Shown here: positions 29,962-40,191 of the stretch, piece by piece
Layout: each line of letters begins with the position of its first letter
Numbering within the stretch: the first letter of the stretch is position 1
Source of the DNA: Burkholderiales bacterium
GTDB lineage: Bacteria; Pseudomonadota; Gammaproteobacteria; Burkholderiales; Burkholderiaceae_C
DNA length: 64,000 nt
Assembly: GCA_018969975.1 (NCBI GenBank)
Contig: JAGWXI010000001.1
Location: 22,918-86,917, forward strand
Reading direction: 5' to 3'
Program-made: the position numbers and the translations under genes
The notes under the pieces: model-generated
Told to the model about the DNA's origin: nothing
What the model saw: the letters and a program-made list of their open reading frames with translations, nothing else
Databases searched by the model: none

Positions 29962-30039
29962 TTACTTACGTTCAGACCTCTCGACCGCCTTGGGGCGTGA
30001 GATAAAGAAGTAAGCAAAATAAAACTTGGCTGAAGTCAT
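29962..30039 (-). CDS. Candidate aromatic-amino-acid-rich leader peptide of aroG (25 aa)
   Basis: MTSAKFYFAYFFISRPKAVERSERK*: F-Y-F-A-Y-F-F, followed by the 29912-29940 terminator. Visible as the C-terminal part of ORF-track 29962..30162. No strong Shine-Dalgarno seen. Confidence 0.75.
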   Translation of the reverse strand: MTSAKFYFAYFFISRPKAVERSERK

Positions 30040-30074
30040 GGGCGCAAATGTATCACAGTCGCGTTTTACGGTTT

Positions 30075-31535
30075 TTATGCGGTTCCGCCAACCGTCAACC
30101 CATCGATGCGCAATGTGGGCTGACCAACACCCACAGGCACGCTTTGGCCTTCTTTGCCGCAAGTGCCTACGCCTGAATCAAGCGCCATGTCATTGCCGAT
30201 CAAGCTCACGCGGGTCAAAGCGTCTGGGCCGTTGCCCACCAAGGTGGCACCTTTCACAGGATATTGGATCTTGCCGTTTTCGACCCAATACGCTTGCGAG
30301 GTAGAGAAGACAAACTTGCCCGATGTGATGTCGACCTGACCGCCACCAAAGTTGGTGGCATACAAGCCTTTTTTGAGACTAGCCACGATTTCTTCAGGAG
30401 ACTTGTCTCCACCCAACATATAAGTATTGGTCATGCGTGGCATAGGCACGTGGGCATAGCTTTCGCGTCGTCCGTTGCCGGTGGGTTTGACACCCATCAG
30501 GCGTGCGTTCATCGCGTCTTGTATGTAGCCTTTCAAAATGCCGTCTTCGATCAAGACATTGCGTTGGCTGGTATTGCCTTCGTCGTCAACATTGAGCGAT
30601 CCACGTCGATCTGCCAAAGTGCCGTCGTCTAAAACCGTTACGCCTTTGGCGGCGACACGTTTACCAATGCGGCCGCTAAAGGCACTGGAACCTTTGCGGT
30701 TGAAGTCGCCCTCTAAGCCGTGCCCAATCGCTTCATGCAACAAAATACCAGGCCAACCAGGGCCTAACACCACACTCATCTCACCAGCCGGTGCAGGACG
30801 TGCTTCTAAATTAGTGAGCGCGGCTTTGACCGCTTCGTCCACATAACTCTGTGCCAGCGCATCGTCAAAATGGTCTAAGCCGAATCGACCACCACCGCCG
30901 GCCGAGCCCATTTCGCGACGGCCATTTTGCTCAGCGATCACCGTGACGCTCAAGCGCACCAAAGGACGCACATCTGCTGCCAAAGTGCCGTCAGCACGAG
31001 CGATCAAGACCACGTCGTATTCGCTGGCCAAGCCGGCCATCACTTGCGATACGCGCGGATCTTTGGCACGCGCCATGGTTTCAACTCGGCCCAACAAAGC
31101 GACTTTTTGGGTGCTATCGAGCGAAGCGATAGGGTCTAAATCTTGGTAGAGCGAACGGCTACCCGCGACTTTGCGCGCTGGGACTTTCACCCTAGCGGCT
31201 TTGCTAGCCGCGGCGATAGTACGCACCGTGTGGGCAGCGTCTGTCAAAGATGCGAGGGAGATATCGTCTGAATACGCAAACGCGGTTTTCTCACCACTGA
31301 CAGCGCGCACGCCAACGCCTTGGTCGATGCTGAAAGACCCCGTTTTGACAATGCCTTCTTCCAAACTCCAGCCCTCAGCCCGGGTGTATTGGAAATACAG
31401 ATCTGCTTCATCGACTTGGTGCGCTTTGATAGCCGAGAGCGTGTGGATCAAGTCGGACTCGTCCAAGCCAAAAGGCTCGAGCAAAAGGCGGCGGGCAACG
31501 TCTAAACGTTCAAGGGTGGGTTCGCGTGAAATCAT
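30075..31535 (-). CDS. tldD: Metalloprotease TldD
   Basis: HEAIGHGLEGDFNRKGSSAFSGRIG (HExxxH) and C-terminal SLIGNDMALDSGVGTCGKEGQSVPVGVGQPTLRIDGLTVGGTA. Confidence 0.95.
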   Translation of the reverse strand: MISREPTLERLDVARRLLLEPFGLDESDLIHTLSAIKAHQVDEADLYFQYTRAEGWSLEEGIVKTGSFSIDQGVGVRAVSGEKTAFAYSDDISLASLTDAAHTVRTIAAASKAARVKVPARKVAGSRSLYQDLDPIASLDSTQKVALLGRVETMARAKDPRVSQVMAGLASEYDVVLIARADGTLAADVRPLVRLSVTVIAEQNGRREMGSAGGGGRFGLDHFDDALAQSYVDEAVKAALTNLEARPAPAGEMSVVLGPGWPGILLHEAIGHGLEGDFNRKGSSAFSGRIGKRVAAKGVTVLDDGTLADRRGSLNVDDEGNTSQRNVLIEDGILKGYIQDAMNARLMGVKPTGNGRRESYAHVPMPRMTNTYMLGGDKSPEEIVASLKKGLYATNFGGGQVDITSGKFVFSTSQAYWVENGKIQYPVKGATLVGNGPDALTRVSLIGNDMALDSGVGTCGKEGQSVPVGVGQPTLRIDGLTVGGTA

Positions 31536-31555
31536 CCGACGATTGTAGGGTTCGC

Positions 31556-32455
31556 TTATTTTTGCTGCTGACGCACCCATTGCAACATGGCCGCATCATC
31601 TGCATCGGCCAAACCCGCTTGGCAGGCCTTGGCAAAAGCCTGCGCGGCCAAAGGTCCGAGCACACCATGAAAGCCTGCGGTTTTGGCGGCATCGACTGCC
31701 AAGCCGGTGTCTTTGGTCAAGAGTGTCATGTGTGCACGTGGCGCCAAATCATCCACCAATGCACGACGCATACGTTCACTGCCAATCCAACTCTGGCCGC
31801 TCGACTGCTCGATCACCGATAAGGTGGTGTCTAGCGACAAACCTAGATGCTCTGACAAAGCCATGACTTCTGCGGCACCGACTAAATTGATACCCGCTAA
31901 AAGGTTGTTGACAAGCTTGGTGCGCGCGCCGTCGCCCACGCGTGTTCCGATACGAAACACATGGCTTGACAAGTCATGGAGGAGTTTTTCCTGTTGTGCA
32001 AATACAGCGTTTTCGCAAGCCACCATCAAACTCATGGTGCCCGCTTCAGCACGCGCCGGGCCGCCAGACATGGGCGCGTCGATGGTGAATACGCCGTGGG
32101 CTTGAAGGCGGGAAGCAACCGTTTCCACATAGTGTGGTGCCAGGGTGGGGCATAAAAAGACTGTGTCGCCAGAGCGCAGCGCCGACCACCAAGAGGGTTT
32201 GCCATTGGGGTTGAGCAATTGGTCGACTTGTGTGTGATCGACCACGCAGACAATAACTGTGCGGGAAATTTGGCTCAAGGACGCTGCACTGCTGTGCGCC
32301 ACAGCGCCCAAGTCTTCAAGCGCTGGGGTTTTGTCTGAATCGATGTCATGCACTTGGACGCCATAACCCAAACTCAGCAAGCGACGCGCGATTCCCCCAC
32401 CCATATTGCCAACGCCAACTATGCCTACAACCGAGGCGGATTGGGATAGCGTCAC
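31556..32455 (-). CDS. NAD(P)-dependent oxidoreductase, 3-hydroxyisobutyrate dehydrogenase family
   Basis: VGIVGVGNMGGGIARRLLSLGYGVQVHD; DAPMSGGPARAEAGTMSLMV. Confidence 0.9.
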   Translation of the reverse strand: MTLSQSASVVGIVGVGNMGGGIARRLLSLGYGVQVHDIDSDKTPALEDLGAVAHSSAASLSQISRTVIVCVVDHTQVDQLLNPNGKPSWWSALRSGDTVFLCPTLAPHYVETVASRLQAHGVFTIDAPMSGGPARAEAGTMSLMVACENAVFAQQEKLLHDLSSHVFRIGTRVGDGARTKLVNNLLAGINLVGAAEVMALSEHLGLSLDTTLSVIEQSSGQSWIGSERMRRALVDDLAPRAHMTLLTKDTGLAVDAAKTAGFHGVLGPLAAQAFAKACQAGLADADDAAMLQWVRQQQK

Positions 32456-33606
32456 GACTGAACAAGCTGTTTAGCTTTAGCAACTGACATCAAAATGCCG
32501 AGCCCCAAGCCAAGCGTCACCATCGCCGTGCCGCCATAGCTGATAAATGGCAATGGCACGCCTACCACGGGCAAGATGCCACTGACCATACCCATATTGA
32601 CAAATGCGTAGATAAAAAAGCTCAAAGAGATGCTGCCAGCCAATAAGCGTGCAAACAAAGTCGGGCCTTCCACAGCAATGGCTAATCCGCGCAAGATCAA
32701 AAACGCAAAGCTTCCAATTAAAAATAAATTGCCCGCTAAGCCAAACTCCTCGCTGAAGGCGGCAAATACAAAGTCGGTGGTGCGCTCTGGTATGAAATCC
32801 AAATGGGTTTGGGTGCCTTGCATGAAGCCTTTACCAAAAAATCCACCCGAACCAATGGCGATCATGCCTTGGATGATGTGGAAACCCTTTCCTAAGGGGT
32901 CCCGGGTTGGGTCCAGCAATGTGCAAATGCGCTGCTGTTGGTAATCATGCAAGAGTGGCCATCTAAACCCTTCGGCACACAAAGTTGGCTCAAAAACCAC
33001 CACCAAGCCCACACTCACGATGCCCAACACGATGGGCGGAACAATCAAAAACCAACTCAAGCCTGCGAAAAAGATGACAGCGACTCCAGCTGAGAGGACC
33101 AAAATGGCTGTGCCAAGGTCAGGTTGCTTCACTATCAAAGCTACTGGCGCAAAAAGCAGCAGGCCTGCTACCAGGAAATCCAATGGGCGTAATTGGCCTT
33201 CGCGTTTTTGGAACCACCACGCGAGCATCAAGGGCATGGCGATTTTCATGATCTCGCTGGGTTGTATGACAAATCCAATATTGAGCCAACGTTTTGCGCC
33301 TTTTTTGGTAAGTCCAAACAAGGCGACCGCGATCAATAAAGCTACGCCCACTGTGTAGAGGGGCACAGCGAAGGACATCAAACGTTGCGGAGGAATTTGC
33401 GCCACCACAAACATGATCAAACCAGCTAATAAGATGTTGCGGCCGTGATCAACAAATCGTGCACCGTTAGCAAAACCCGACGAATACATGGTGAACATAC
33501 CGGCACACACCAGCAAAAAAATACCAAAAACGAGAGGCCCATCAAAGCCTTTCAACAACGGACGGATCCGTTGATACAAGCTGGGGTTTTTCATCACCGT
33601 TGACAT
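32452..33606 (-). CDS. rodA: Rod shape-determining protein RodA (SEDS)
   Basis: QPSEIMKIAMPLMLAWW, GKGFMQGTQTHLDFIPERTTDFVFAAFSEEFG, GVPLPFISYGGTAM. Confidence 0.95.
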   Translation of the reverse strand: MSTVMKNPSLYQRIRPLLKGFDGPLVFGIFLLVCAGMFTMYSSGFANGARFVDHGRNILLAGLIMFVVAQIPPQRLMSFAVPLYTVGVALLIAVALFGLTKKGAKRWLNIGFVIQPSEIMKIAMPLMLAWWFQKREGQLRPLDFLVAGLLLFAPVALIVKQPDLGTAILVLSAGVAVIFFAGLSWFLIVPPIVLGIVSVGLVVVFEPTLCAEGFRWPLLHDYQQQRICTLLDPTRDPLGKGFHIIQGMIAIGSGGFFGKGFMQGTQTHLDFIPERTTDFVFAAFSEEFGLAGNLFLIGSFAFLILRGLAIAVEGPTLFARLLAGSISLSFFIYAFVNMGMVSGILPVVGVPLPFISYGGTAMVTLGLGLGILMSVAKAKQLVQS

Positions 33607-33640
33607 CCCGTGATTATCTCTGGGAAATCAAGCCTGCCGT

Positions 33641-35722
33641 GTGACAATTACACGCATGTACGCATTGTTTGAAGACGCTGGTAAATTCCAGACAGGACGC
33701 ATCTTGTCGGAGGCTGAAAACTCCGCCCAAATTGAGTTGGAATCAGGCAAACGCCTTAAAGCCAAAACCGCCAATATTCTTCTGAAATTTGAAAAACCCT
33801 CGCCCAGTGTTTTGATGGCTGAGGCCACCGCTTTAAGTGCCGCTATTGAACTCGATTTGGCCTGGGAATTTGCCCCCGAAGAAGAATTTAGCTTCCAAGA
33901 ATTGGCGCAAGAATATTTCAGTACCAACGCGACCTTGGCGCAACAAACTGCAACGCTTATTGCCTTGTTCCATGCGCCGCACTACTTTCGCCGATCAGGC
34001 AAGGGCAAATTCAAAAAAGCCTCTGCCGATGTTTTGCAGCAAGCCTTGGCTGCCATTGAAAAGAAAAAACACATTCAACAACAAATAGAAGCATGGGCAA
34101 AGACTTTGGGCGAAGGCAGTTGTCCAGAACCTATTGCGGCGCAGCTCTACAAAATCTTATTTAAACCCGATAAAAATGCGCCCGAATACAAGGCAGTTGT
34201 CCAAGCAGCACGCGAGACCCAAACGGCACCTTTGGCCTTGTTGCAAAAAGCAGGAGCCATCACTTCTGCCTACGAATTCCATTGGCAACGATTCTTATTC
34301 GACAACTTCCCCAAAGGAATAAGTTTCCCCACCTTAGCTGCGCCACTTATGAGCGAAGCATTACCCAAAGCAACTGTGCAGGCCTATTCGATTGATGATT
34401 CGCAGACAACTGAAATTGATGATGCGCTTTCTGTGCAGGGCTTGGGGACTGGTGAGGTGGTGGTGGGCATTCACATTGCTGCTCCTGCGTTGGCACTATC
34501 CCCAGGACATGCCATCGACCAAATTGCCCGCCAGCGGTTATCGACGGTGTATATGCCGGGCCACAAAATAACGATGCTGCCCGATCATGTGGTGCAAAGT
34601 TACACCTTACAAGAAGGACGTGATTGCCCTGCTGTATCTTTGTATTTGCGCGTACATGAATCCTCTTTGGAGGTACTCGGTAGCGAAACGCGTTTAGAAA
34701 ATGTATTTATAGCCGCCAACCTACGCCACGACCAGCTTGACGACGTAGTGACCGAAGCTTGGCTCGATACTCCTGAGCCATTTCCTGGCATGGGTAGCGC
34801 ATCTCCACCCATGCCTCATTCGCAATTGGCTTTTCTCTACCGCTTAGCGCAACAGCGAAAAGCGCAACGAGAGCTTGTACGAGGTAAGCCCGAAACCTTT
34901 AACCGACCAGACTACAACTTTCGTATTGGCACCCCAAAAGGCCAGGCCCCCAATGGCGATGAGATCGTAGAGATTTCTCAGCGGCATCGAGGCGCTCCTC
35001 TTGATCTGATCGTGGCTGAGGCCATGATCTTGGCCAATAGCACCTGGGGACAGTGGCTAGCGGACTTGAGCGTTCCAGCTATCTACCGCAGCCAAGCGAG
35101 TCTGTTACCGGGTATCAAAGTTCGCATGGGAACCAAGGCATTACCGCATGCTGGAATTGGCGTGCCTTGTTATGCATGGAGTACCTCGCCATTGCGTAGA
35201 TACACCGATTTGGTTAACCAGTGGCAAATCATCGCTTGCATAAAACATGGCACTACAGCAGCCTTGGTGGCTCCATTCAAAGCCAAAGATGTAGATTTGT
35301 TTTCCATCATTTCTGCCTTTGAAGCGGCTTACAGCAGTTACAACGCTTACCAATCCAGTATGGAGCGTTTTTGGACCTTGCAATATTTGCAACAAAACGC
35401 TATCGGGGAAGTTACCGCCACGGTTTTTAAATCATTTGAAGGTGAACCGCCAATTGCGCGCGTTGATAACTTGCCCTTGGTGCTGCCTGTGATTGGCAGT
35501 GGTAACTTAGCGCGCGGGACGCGCGTCTTATTGCGCATCAGTGCTGTAGACACTATTTCACTGGAGGTGCATGGTTTGTTTGTTGAGGTGTTAGAGGAGA
35601 TGGTCAACGCGACAAATGACAATACAGCGCAAGCACACCAAGAAGATGATGATGAATCACCAGCAGGCCCCTTAACTATTGCTGTTGATATCGAAGAAGC
35701 TCCATCTCCAGAGGCAGGCTAA
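33641..35722 (+). CDS. RNB-domain ribonuclease (RNase II/R-like)
   Basis: SIDDSQTTEIDDALSV, RQRLSTVYMPGHKITMLPDHV, YAWSTSPLRRYTDLVNQWQI. Confidence 0.9.
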   Translation: MTITRMYALFEDAGKFQTGRILSEAENSAQIELESGKRLKAKTANILLKFEKPSPSVLMAEATALSAAIELDLAWEFAPEEEFSFQELAQEYFSTNATLAQQTATLIALFHAPHYFRRSGKGKFKKASADVLQQALAAIEKKKHIQQQIEAWAKTLGEGSCPEPIAAQLYKILFKPDKNAPEYKAVVQAARETQTAPLALLQKAGAITSAYEFHWQRFLFDNFPKGISFPTLAAPLMSEALPKATVQAYSIDDSQTTEIDDALSVQGLGTGEVVVGIHIAAPALALSPGHAIDQIARQRLSTVYMPGHKITMLPDHVVQSYTLQEGRDCPAVSLYLRVHESSLEVLGSETRLENVFIAANLRHDQLDDVVTEAWLDTPEPFPGMGSASPPMPHSQLAFLYRLAQQRKAQRELVRGKPETFNRPDYNFRIGTPKGQAPNGDEIVEISQRHRGAPLDLIVAEAMILANSTWGQWLADLSVPAIYRSQASLLPGIKVRMGTKALPHAGIGVPCYAWSTSPLRRYTDLVNQWQIIACIKHGTTAALVAPFKAKDVDLFSIISAFEAAYSSYNAYQSSMERFWTLQYLQQNAIGEVTATVFKSFEGEPPIARVDNLPLVLPVIGSGNLARGTRVLLRISAVDTISLEVHGLFVEVLEEMVNATNDNTAQAHQEDDDESPAGPLTIAVDIEEAPSPEAG

Positions 35723-35724
35723 TC

Positions 35725-36600
35725 GTGACAGTGGATGTTGTCTCCAAACTGTTTCAGCAACGCCATATCCTAAAAATTGCATTATGCATATCGCTTGTGA
35801 TTCACTTGGTCTTGGTGTCCGTGCGCTTAAAAGAGAGCGAACGCATAGACCGAATATTTAAAGATGCACCGCTTGAAATAATTTTGGTTAACACCCGCGT
35901 CCAAGACACCCCACCAGAGAAAGCACAAGCCCTAGCACAGACACGATTAGCTGGAGGGGGAGAACTCAAATCAGGACGTGCCGCCTCACCATTGCCTAGT
36001 GCCAACGAAACCGCACAAGGTGAGACTACGCAGCAACTGCAACAGCAAGTTGCTGCCATGCGTAAAGAGCAATCCTTGTTGTTGGCCCAAGTCAAAAATA
36101 TGATTGCCGCCATTGCGCCGCCACAACCTGAAAAAGGGCGAGTTGCCAATGAAGCAGCCGAACAAAAACGCCGTCAACTGCTCAAACTGTTGGCTGAAAT
36201 CGAATTGCGCATAGAGCAAGATAATTTACGTCCCCGAAAACACTACATCAGCCCTGCGACCCGTGAAGTTGCCTATGCCCAGTATTACGACGCGATGCGT
36301 CGCAAAATTGAAGAACGAGGAACACGCAATTTCCCTGAACGGATGGGACAAAAAATATATGGTGAACTCACCATGATCATTACCATCAACGCTGACGGAC
36401 GTGTCCTCCACACCGAAGTAGTACAGGCATCGGGTAACAATGATTTAGACAGACGCGCCCAAGCTATTGCCGTGAGTGCAGGGCCGTTTGGCGAATTCAC
36501 CAAGGAGATGCGAAAACAGGCAGACCAATTAGCAATTATTTCGCGCTTTATTTTTAGTCGTGACAATGCTTTGCGTACGCTTGGCGAATCCTCCAACTAA
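35725..36600 (+). CDS. TonB C-terminal-domain protein (energy-transducer-like) with central coiled coil
   Basis: One N-terminal TM; C-terminal YGELTMIITINADGRVLHTEVVQASGNNDLDRRAQAIA; start codon GTG. Confidence 0.75.
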   Translation: MTVDVVSKLFQQRHILKIALCISLVIHLVLVSVRLKESERIDRIFKDAPLEIILVNTRVQDTPPEKAQALAQTRLAGGGELKSGRAASPLPSANETAQGETTQQLQQQVAAMRKEQSLLLAQVKNMIAAIAPPQPEKGRVANEAAEQKRRQLLKLLAEIELRIEQDNLRPRKHYISPATREVAYAQYYDAMRRKIEERGTRNFPERMGQKIYGELTMIITINADGRVLHTEVVQASGNNDLDRRAQAIAVSAGPFGEFTKEMRKQADQLAIISRFIFSRDNALRTLGESSN

Positions 36601-36611
36601 GGCACTAGCGC

Positions 36612-37361
36612 ATGACTATTCGAAACCTATTGCGTTCTGCGCGTCACCCGATCACAAGATGGGTGCTGTTGGTGTTTTGCGCCTTCGTCGCTTTGCAATT
36701 GTTCTTTCTCACCAAAATTGCCTTGATGGCGCGTATCGCCCCAGAGTCAACCGCTTTTGAGCGTTCACAAGCTTGGCAAATTTTGCAATCCAAACAGCGG
36801 CTTCCTTGGCGACAAACTTGGGTGCCTTACAACCAAATATCTGATCAACTAAAACGCGCAGTCATTGTTTCAGAAGATGACATCTTCGCGCAGCATGATG
36901 GTGTGCAGTGGGAAGCTGTCGAGAAAGCATGGGCTAAAAATGCCAAGGCAGAGTTAGCAGCAAATCGTGCAGCTCAGAAAAATCCTGCTGTCAAAGTTGT
37001 TGGTGGCTCCACAATTACCCAGCAACTTGCGAAAAATTTATTTCTAACAGGAGAACGAACCTTTGTGCGCAAAGGCCAAGAATTTGTTTTAACGCTGATG
37101 TTAGAGGCACTTTTAAGTAAACAGCGGATTTTGGAGCTCTATCTCAACCATGTTGAATGGGGTGAGGGAATTTTTGGTGCCCAAGCCGCAGCACAACATT
37201 ATTTTTCCAAATCTGCATTGCAACTTACCGCATGGGAAGCGGGACGCTTAGCAGTGATGTTGCCACGTCCCAAGCATTACCAAAAGTTTCCGCAATCTGA
37301 ATATTTGTCAGGCCGCACCGAAATCATCATGACGCGTATGCCACGTGCGCAACTACCTTAA
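36612..37361 (+). CDS. mtgA: Monofunctional biosynthetic peptidoglycan transglycosylase
   Basis: GT51 motifs: [65 protein letters not shown]. Confidence 0.95.
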   Translation: MTIRNLLRSARHPITRWVLLVFCAFVALQLFFLTKIALMARIAPESTAFERSQAWQILQSKQRLPWRQTWVPYNQISDQLKRAVIVSEDDIFAQHDGVQWEAVEKAWAKNAKAELAANRAAQKNPAVKVVGGSTITQQLAKNLFLTGERTFVRKGQEFVLTLMLEALLSKQRILELYLNHVEWGEGIFGAQAAAQHYFSKSALQLTAWEAGRLAVMLPRPKHYQKFPQSEYLSGRTEIIMTRMPRAQLP

Positions 37362-37369
37362 AGGCATCC

Positions 37370-37918
37370 ATGCGAATCTTAGGTATTGACCCAGGCTTAC
37401 GAACGACTGGCTTTGGTGTGGTGGACTTGGATGGACAAAGTTTGCGCTATATCGCCAGCGGAACAATTCGCACCCATAGCGTCGCGCAAGGGTTATTACC
37501 GCAGCGTCTTAAAGTTTTATATGAAGGTATCCATGAGGTAATTGCGCGTTACCAACCAGATCACAGCGCGGTTGAAATTGTTTTTGTCAACGTTAATCCC
37601 CAAGCTACTTTGCTCTTAGGCCAAGCACGGGGCGCGTGTCTTACTGCACTTGTATCGCGTGATTTACCCGTAGCGGAATACACCGCATTGCAAATGAAAA
37701 AAGCGGTAGCAGGACATGGCAAAGCGCAAAAAGCGCAGGTGCAAGAAATGGTCAAGCGCATACTCAACCTTCCTACATTGCCGGGGCCTGATGCAGCTGA
37801 TGCCCTAGGCCTTGCAATCACGCATGCGCATGTAGGCCATCTTATGGAGCAATTAACGCGAGAAACGTCTCTGTCGCGAAGCACCAGCGGTATGTACCGG
37901 GCTAGTCGTAGCAAATAA
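37370..37918 (+). CDS. ruvC: Crossover junction endodeoxyribonuclease RuvC
   Basis: [43 protein letters not shown]. Confidence 0.96.
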   Translation: MRILGIDPGLRTTGFGVVDLDGQSLRYIASGTIRTHSVAQGLLPQRLKVLYEGIHEVIARYQPDHSAVEIVFVNVNPQATLLLGQARGACLTALVSRDLPVAEYTALQMKKAVAGHGKAQKAQVQEMVKRILNLPTLPGPDAADALGLAITHAHVGHLMEQLTRETSLSRSTSGMYRASRSK

Positions 37919-38842
37919 TTACCAAGCAGGCGCCAATACCGCCAGACCGGGCGGTGCCTGATGTACATCTTCGAAAGTTACTGTCTCAAAGCTACTGGGT
38001 TGACTCAATAATTCCCGCAAGAGTCTGTTGTTCAGGGCATGGCCAGAACGAAAAGCACAGTAGGAAGCCAACAAGGGTTTGCCTAATAAGAACAAGTCGC
38101 CCATAGCATCGAGTATTTTGTGTTTCACAAATTCGTCGTCGTAGCGCAAGCCATCGCTGTTGAGAACTTTGTAATCATCCATCACAATGGCATTATCTAG
38201 ACCGCCGCCCATGCCCAATCCATTGGCACGCATGTTCTCCACATCTTTGGTAAAGCCAAAGGTTCTAGCCCTTGCAATATCGCGGGTGTAGGTGTCTTTA
38301 TCCATATCAAAAACCACACGTTGTCCGGTCTGATCAACAGCAGGATGGTGGAAATTAATTTCAAAACTAAGCTTATAGCCATGGTGCGGATCTAAGCGTG
38401 CCCATTTCGTGGACTCGCCTTCCCCTTCTTGCACTTGCACACTTTTGAGAATACGAATGAAACGCTTTGGCGCGTTTTGCTCCACAATGCCCGCGCTTTG
38501 CAATAAAAAAACAAAAGATGAGGCGGAACCATCCAATATGGGCACCTCTTGTGCGGTGATATCGACATACATATTGTCGATACCTAATCCTGCACATGCA
38601 GACATCAAATGTTCTACCGTATATACCTTGGCTCCACCATTGGAGATAGTAGATGCCAATCGCGTGTCAGTGACCGCAGTAGCAGATATGGGAATATCTA
38701 CCGGTACAGGTAAATCCACGCGCCTAAACACAATCCCTGTTTCAGGCTGAGCTGGCCTCAAAGTGAGCTCCACGCGTTGACCGCTATGAAGACCCACTCC
38801 TACAGCTTTAGTGAGAGATTGGATAGTTCTTTGTTTAAGCAC
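37919..38842 (-). CDS. lpxC: UDP-3-O-acyl-N-acetylglucosamine deacetylase LpxC
   Basis: [54 protein letters not shown]. Confidence 0.97.
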   Translation of the reverse strand: MLKQRTIQSLTKAVGVGLHSGQRVELTLRPAQPETGIVFRRVDLPVPVDIPISATAVTDTRLASTISNGGAKVYTVEHLMSACAGLGIDNMYVDITAQEVPILDGSASSFVFLLQSAGIVEQNAPKRFIRILKSVQVQEGEGESTKWARLDPHHGYKLSFEINFHHPAVDQTGQRVVFDMDKDTYTRDIARARTFGFTKDVENMRANGLGMGGGLDNAIVMDDYKVLNSDGLRYDDEFVKHKILDAMGDLFLLGKPLLASYCAFRSGHALNNRLLRELLSQPSSFETVTFEDVHQAPPGLAVLAPAW

Positions 38843-38863
38843 GTCGGCTATTTTCTCTGAATC

Positions 38864-40126
38864 TTAGTCGGCCTGCTTACGCAAGAAGGCAGGGATTTCG
38901 TAATCATCCATTCCACCTGAAGACAAAGCATCTACTTTTGCAGCAGCTTGTGTGCGATTGGTACGCCACACACTAGGCACGGCCATGCTGTTGTAGTCAG
39001 GTTGCGTGGCTGCATTACCAACACCCAAGCCAGAAGCCAAGTTACTCAATCCCGCTGTGGCAGCAGCCATGATGCCTGCTGGTGAAGCGTTGGGCGCATT
39101 GTGTGTGGTGAAACTGCCGTTATCTGTTCCAGTGCGCAAGACTTGCAACTGTGGTGCGACTCGACGGCCACCAGCCAAACCAGTCGCGACAACCGTCACG
39201 CGGATTTGGTCCCCCAATGATTCGTCATATGCAGTGCCGTAAATCACATGCGCATCAGGAGATGCGAATTTACGGATCGTGTTCATCGCCTCGCGTGACT
39301 CAGACAATTTCAATCCGCCTTTGGCTGCGGTGATCAACACCAACACGCCCTTGGCACCTGACATATCCACGCCTTCTAGCAAAGGACAAGCCACCGCTTG
39401 TTCGGCGGCAATACGTGCACGGTCTGGACCATTGGCTGCAGCGGTCCCCATCATGGCTTTACCGGTTTCGCTCATGACTGTGCGTACGTCTGCAAAGTCG
39501 ACGTTGACCAAGGCTTCGACGTTGATGATTTCAGCAATGCCACCGACGGAGTTTTTCAATACGTCATTGGCAAATGCAAACGCATCGTCTTGGCTGGCAT
39601 CTTCACCCAACACGTCTAAGAGTTTTTCGTTTAAGACAACGATCAATGAATCGACATTGGCTTCTAACTCAGCCAAACCTAATTCTGCATTTGTCATCCT
39701 GCGCGTGCCTTCAAACTCAAAAGGTTTTGTCACCACGCCCACTGTGAGAATTCCCATTTCTCGCGCTATGCGTGCGACAACAGGGGCGGCACCTGTGCCT
39801 GTTCCACCACCCATGCCGGCAGTTACGAACAACATATTGGTGCCTTCTAATGACTCGCGAATTTGATCTTCGGCCGCCTCGGCTGCCTCACGGCCTCGCT
39901 CTGGAATGCTGCCAGCACCCAAGCCATTGGATCCCAGTTGAATCACTTTATGTGCATTGCTGATACGCAGTGACTGCGCATCGGTATTGGCACACACAAA
40001 CTCAACGCCTTGCACGCCCGAGCGAATCATGTGCTCCACCGCATTACCGCCGCCTCCGCCCACACCAATCACTTTGATTTGTGTGCCCGAGTTGAAAGTT
40101 TCTACTTCAATCATTTCAATACTCAT
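38864..40126 (-). CDS. ftsZ: Cell division protein FtsZ
   Basis: IKVIGVGGGGGNAVEHMI; GGGTGTGAAPVVA; C-terminal DDYEIPAFLRKQAD. Confidence 0.98.
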   Translation of the reverse strand: MSIEMIEVETFNSGTQIKVIGVGGGGGNAVEHMIRSGVQGVEFVCANTDAQSLRISNAHKVIQLGSNGLGAGSIPERGREAAEAAEDQIRESLEGTNMLFVTAGMGGGTGTGAAPVVARIAREMGILTVGVVTKPFEFEGTRRMTNAELGLAELEANVDSLIVVLNEKLLDVLGEDASQDDAFAFANDVLKNSVGGIAEIINVEALVNVDFADVRTVMSETGKAMMGTAAANGPDRARIAAEQAVACPLLEGVDMSGAKGVLVLITAAKGGLKLSESREAMNTIRKFASPDAHVIYGTAYDESLGDQIRVTVVATGLAGGRRVAPQLQVLRTGTDNGSFTTHNAPNASPAGIMAAATAGLSNLASGLGVGNAATQPDYNSMAVPSVWRTNRTQAAAKVDALSSGGMDDYEIPAFLRKQAD

Positions 40127-40191
40127 GTTGTTTCTCCGATCTGTCTAAAAATTTGCAGTTGCCTTAAATTGATATGTTTTGTCTTGTGCAT
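40123..40191 (-). CDS. Candidate 22-codon upstream ORF overlapping the ftsZ start (ATGA)
   Basis: MHKTKHINLRQLQIFRQIGETT*; AAGGAG just upstream; stop TGA overlaps ftsZ ATG. Too short for the ORF track. Confidence 0.35.
   Translation of the reverse strand: MHKTKHINLRQLQIFRQIGETT

Noticed and set aside
29897-30017. N-terminal 40-aa extension of aroG in the ORF track
   Set aside because: It would translate through the terminator hairpin and U run; MKQTKETPYSVSVEKT is the natural start.
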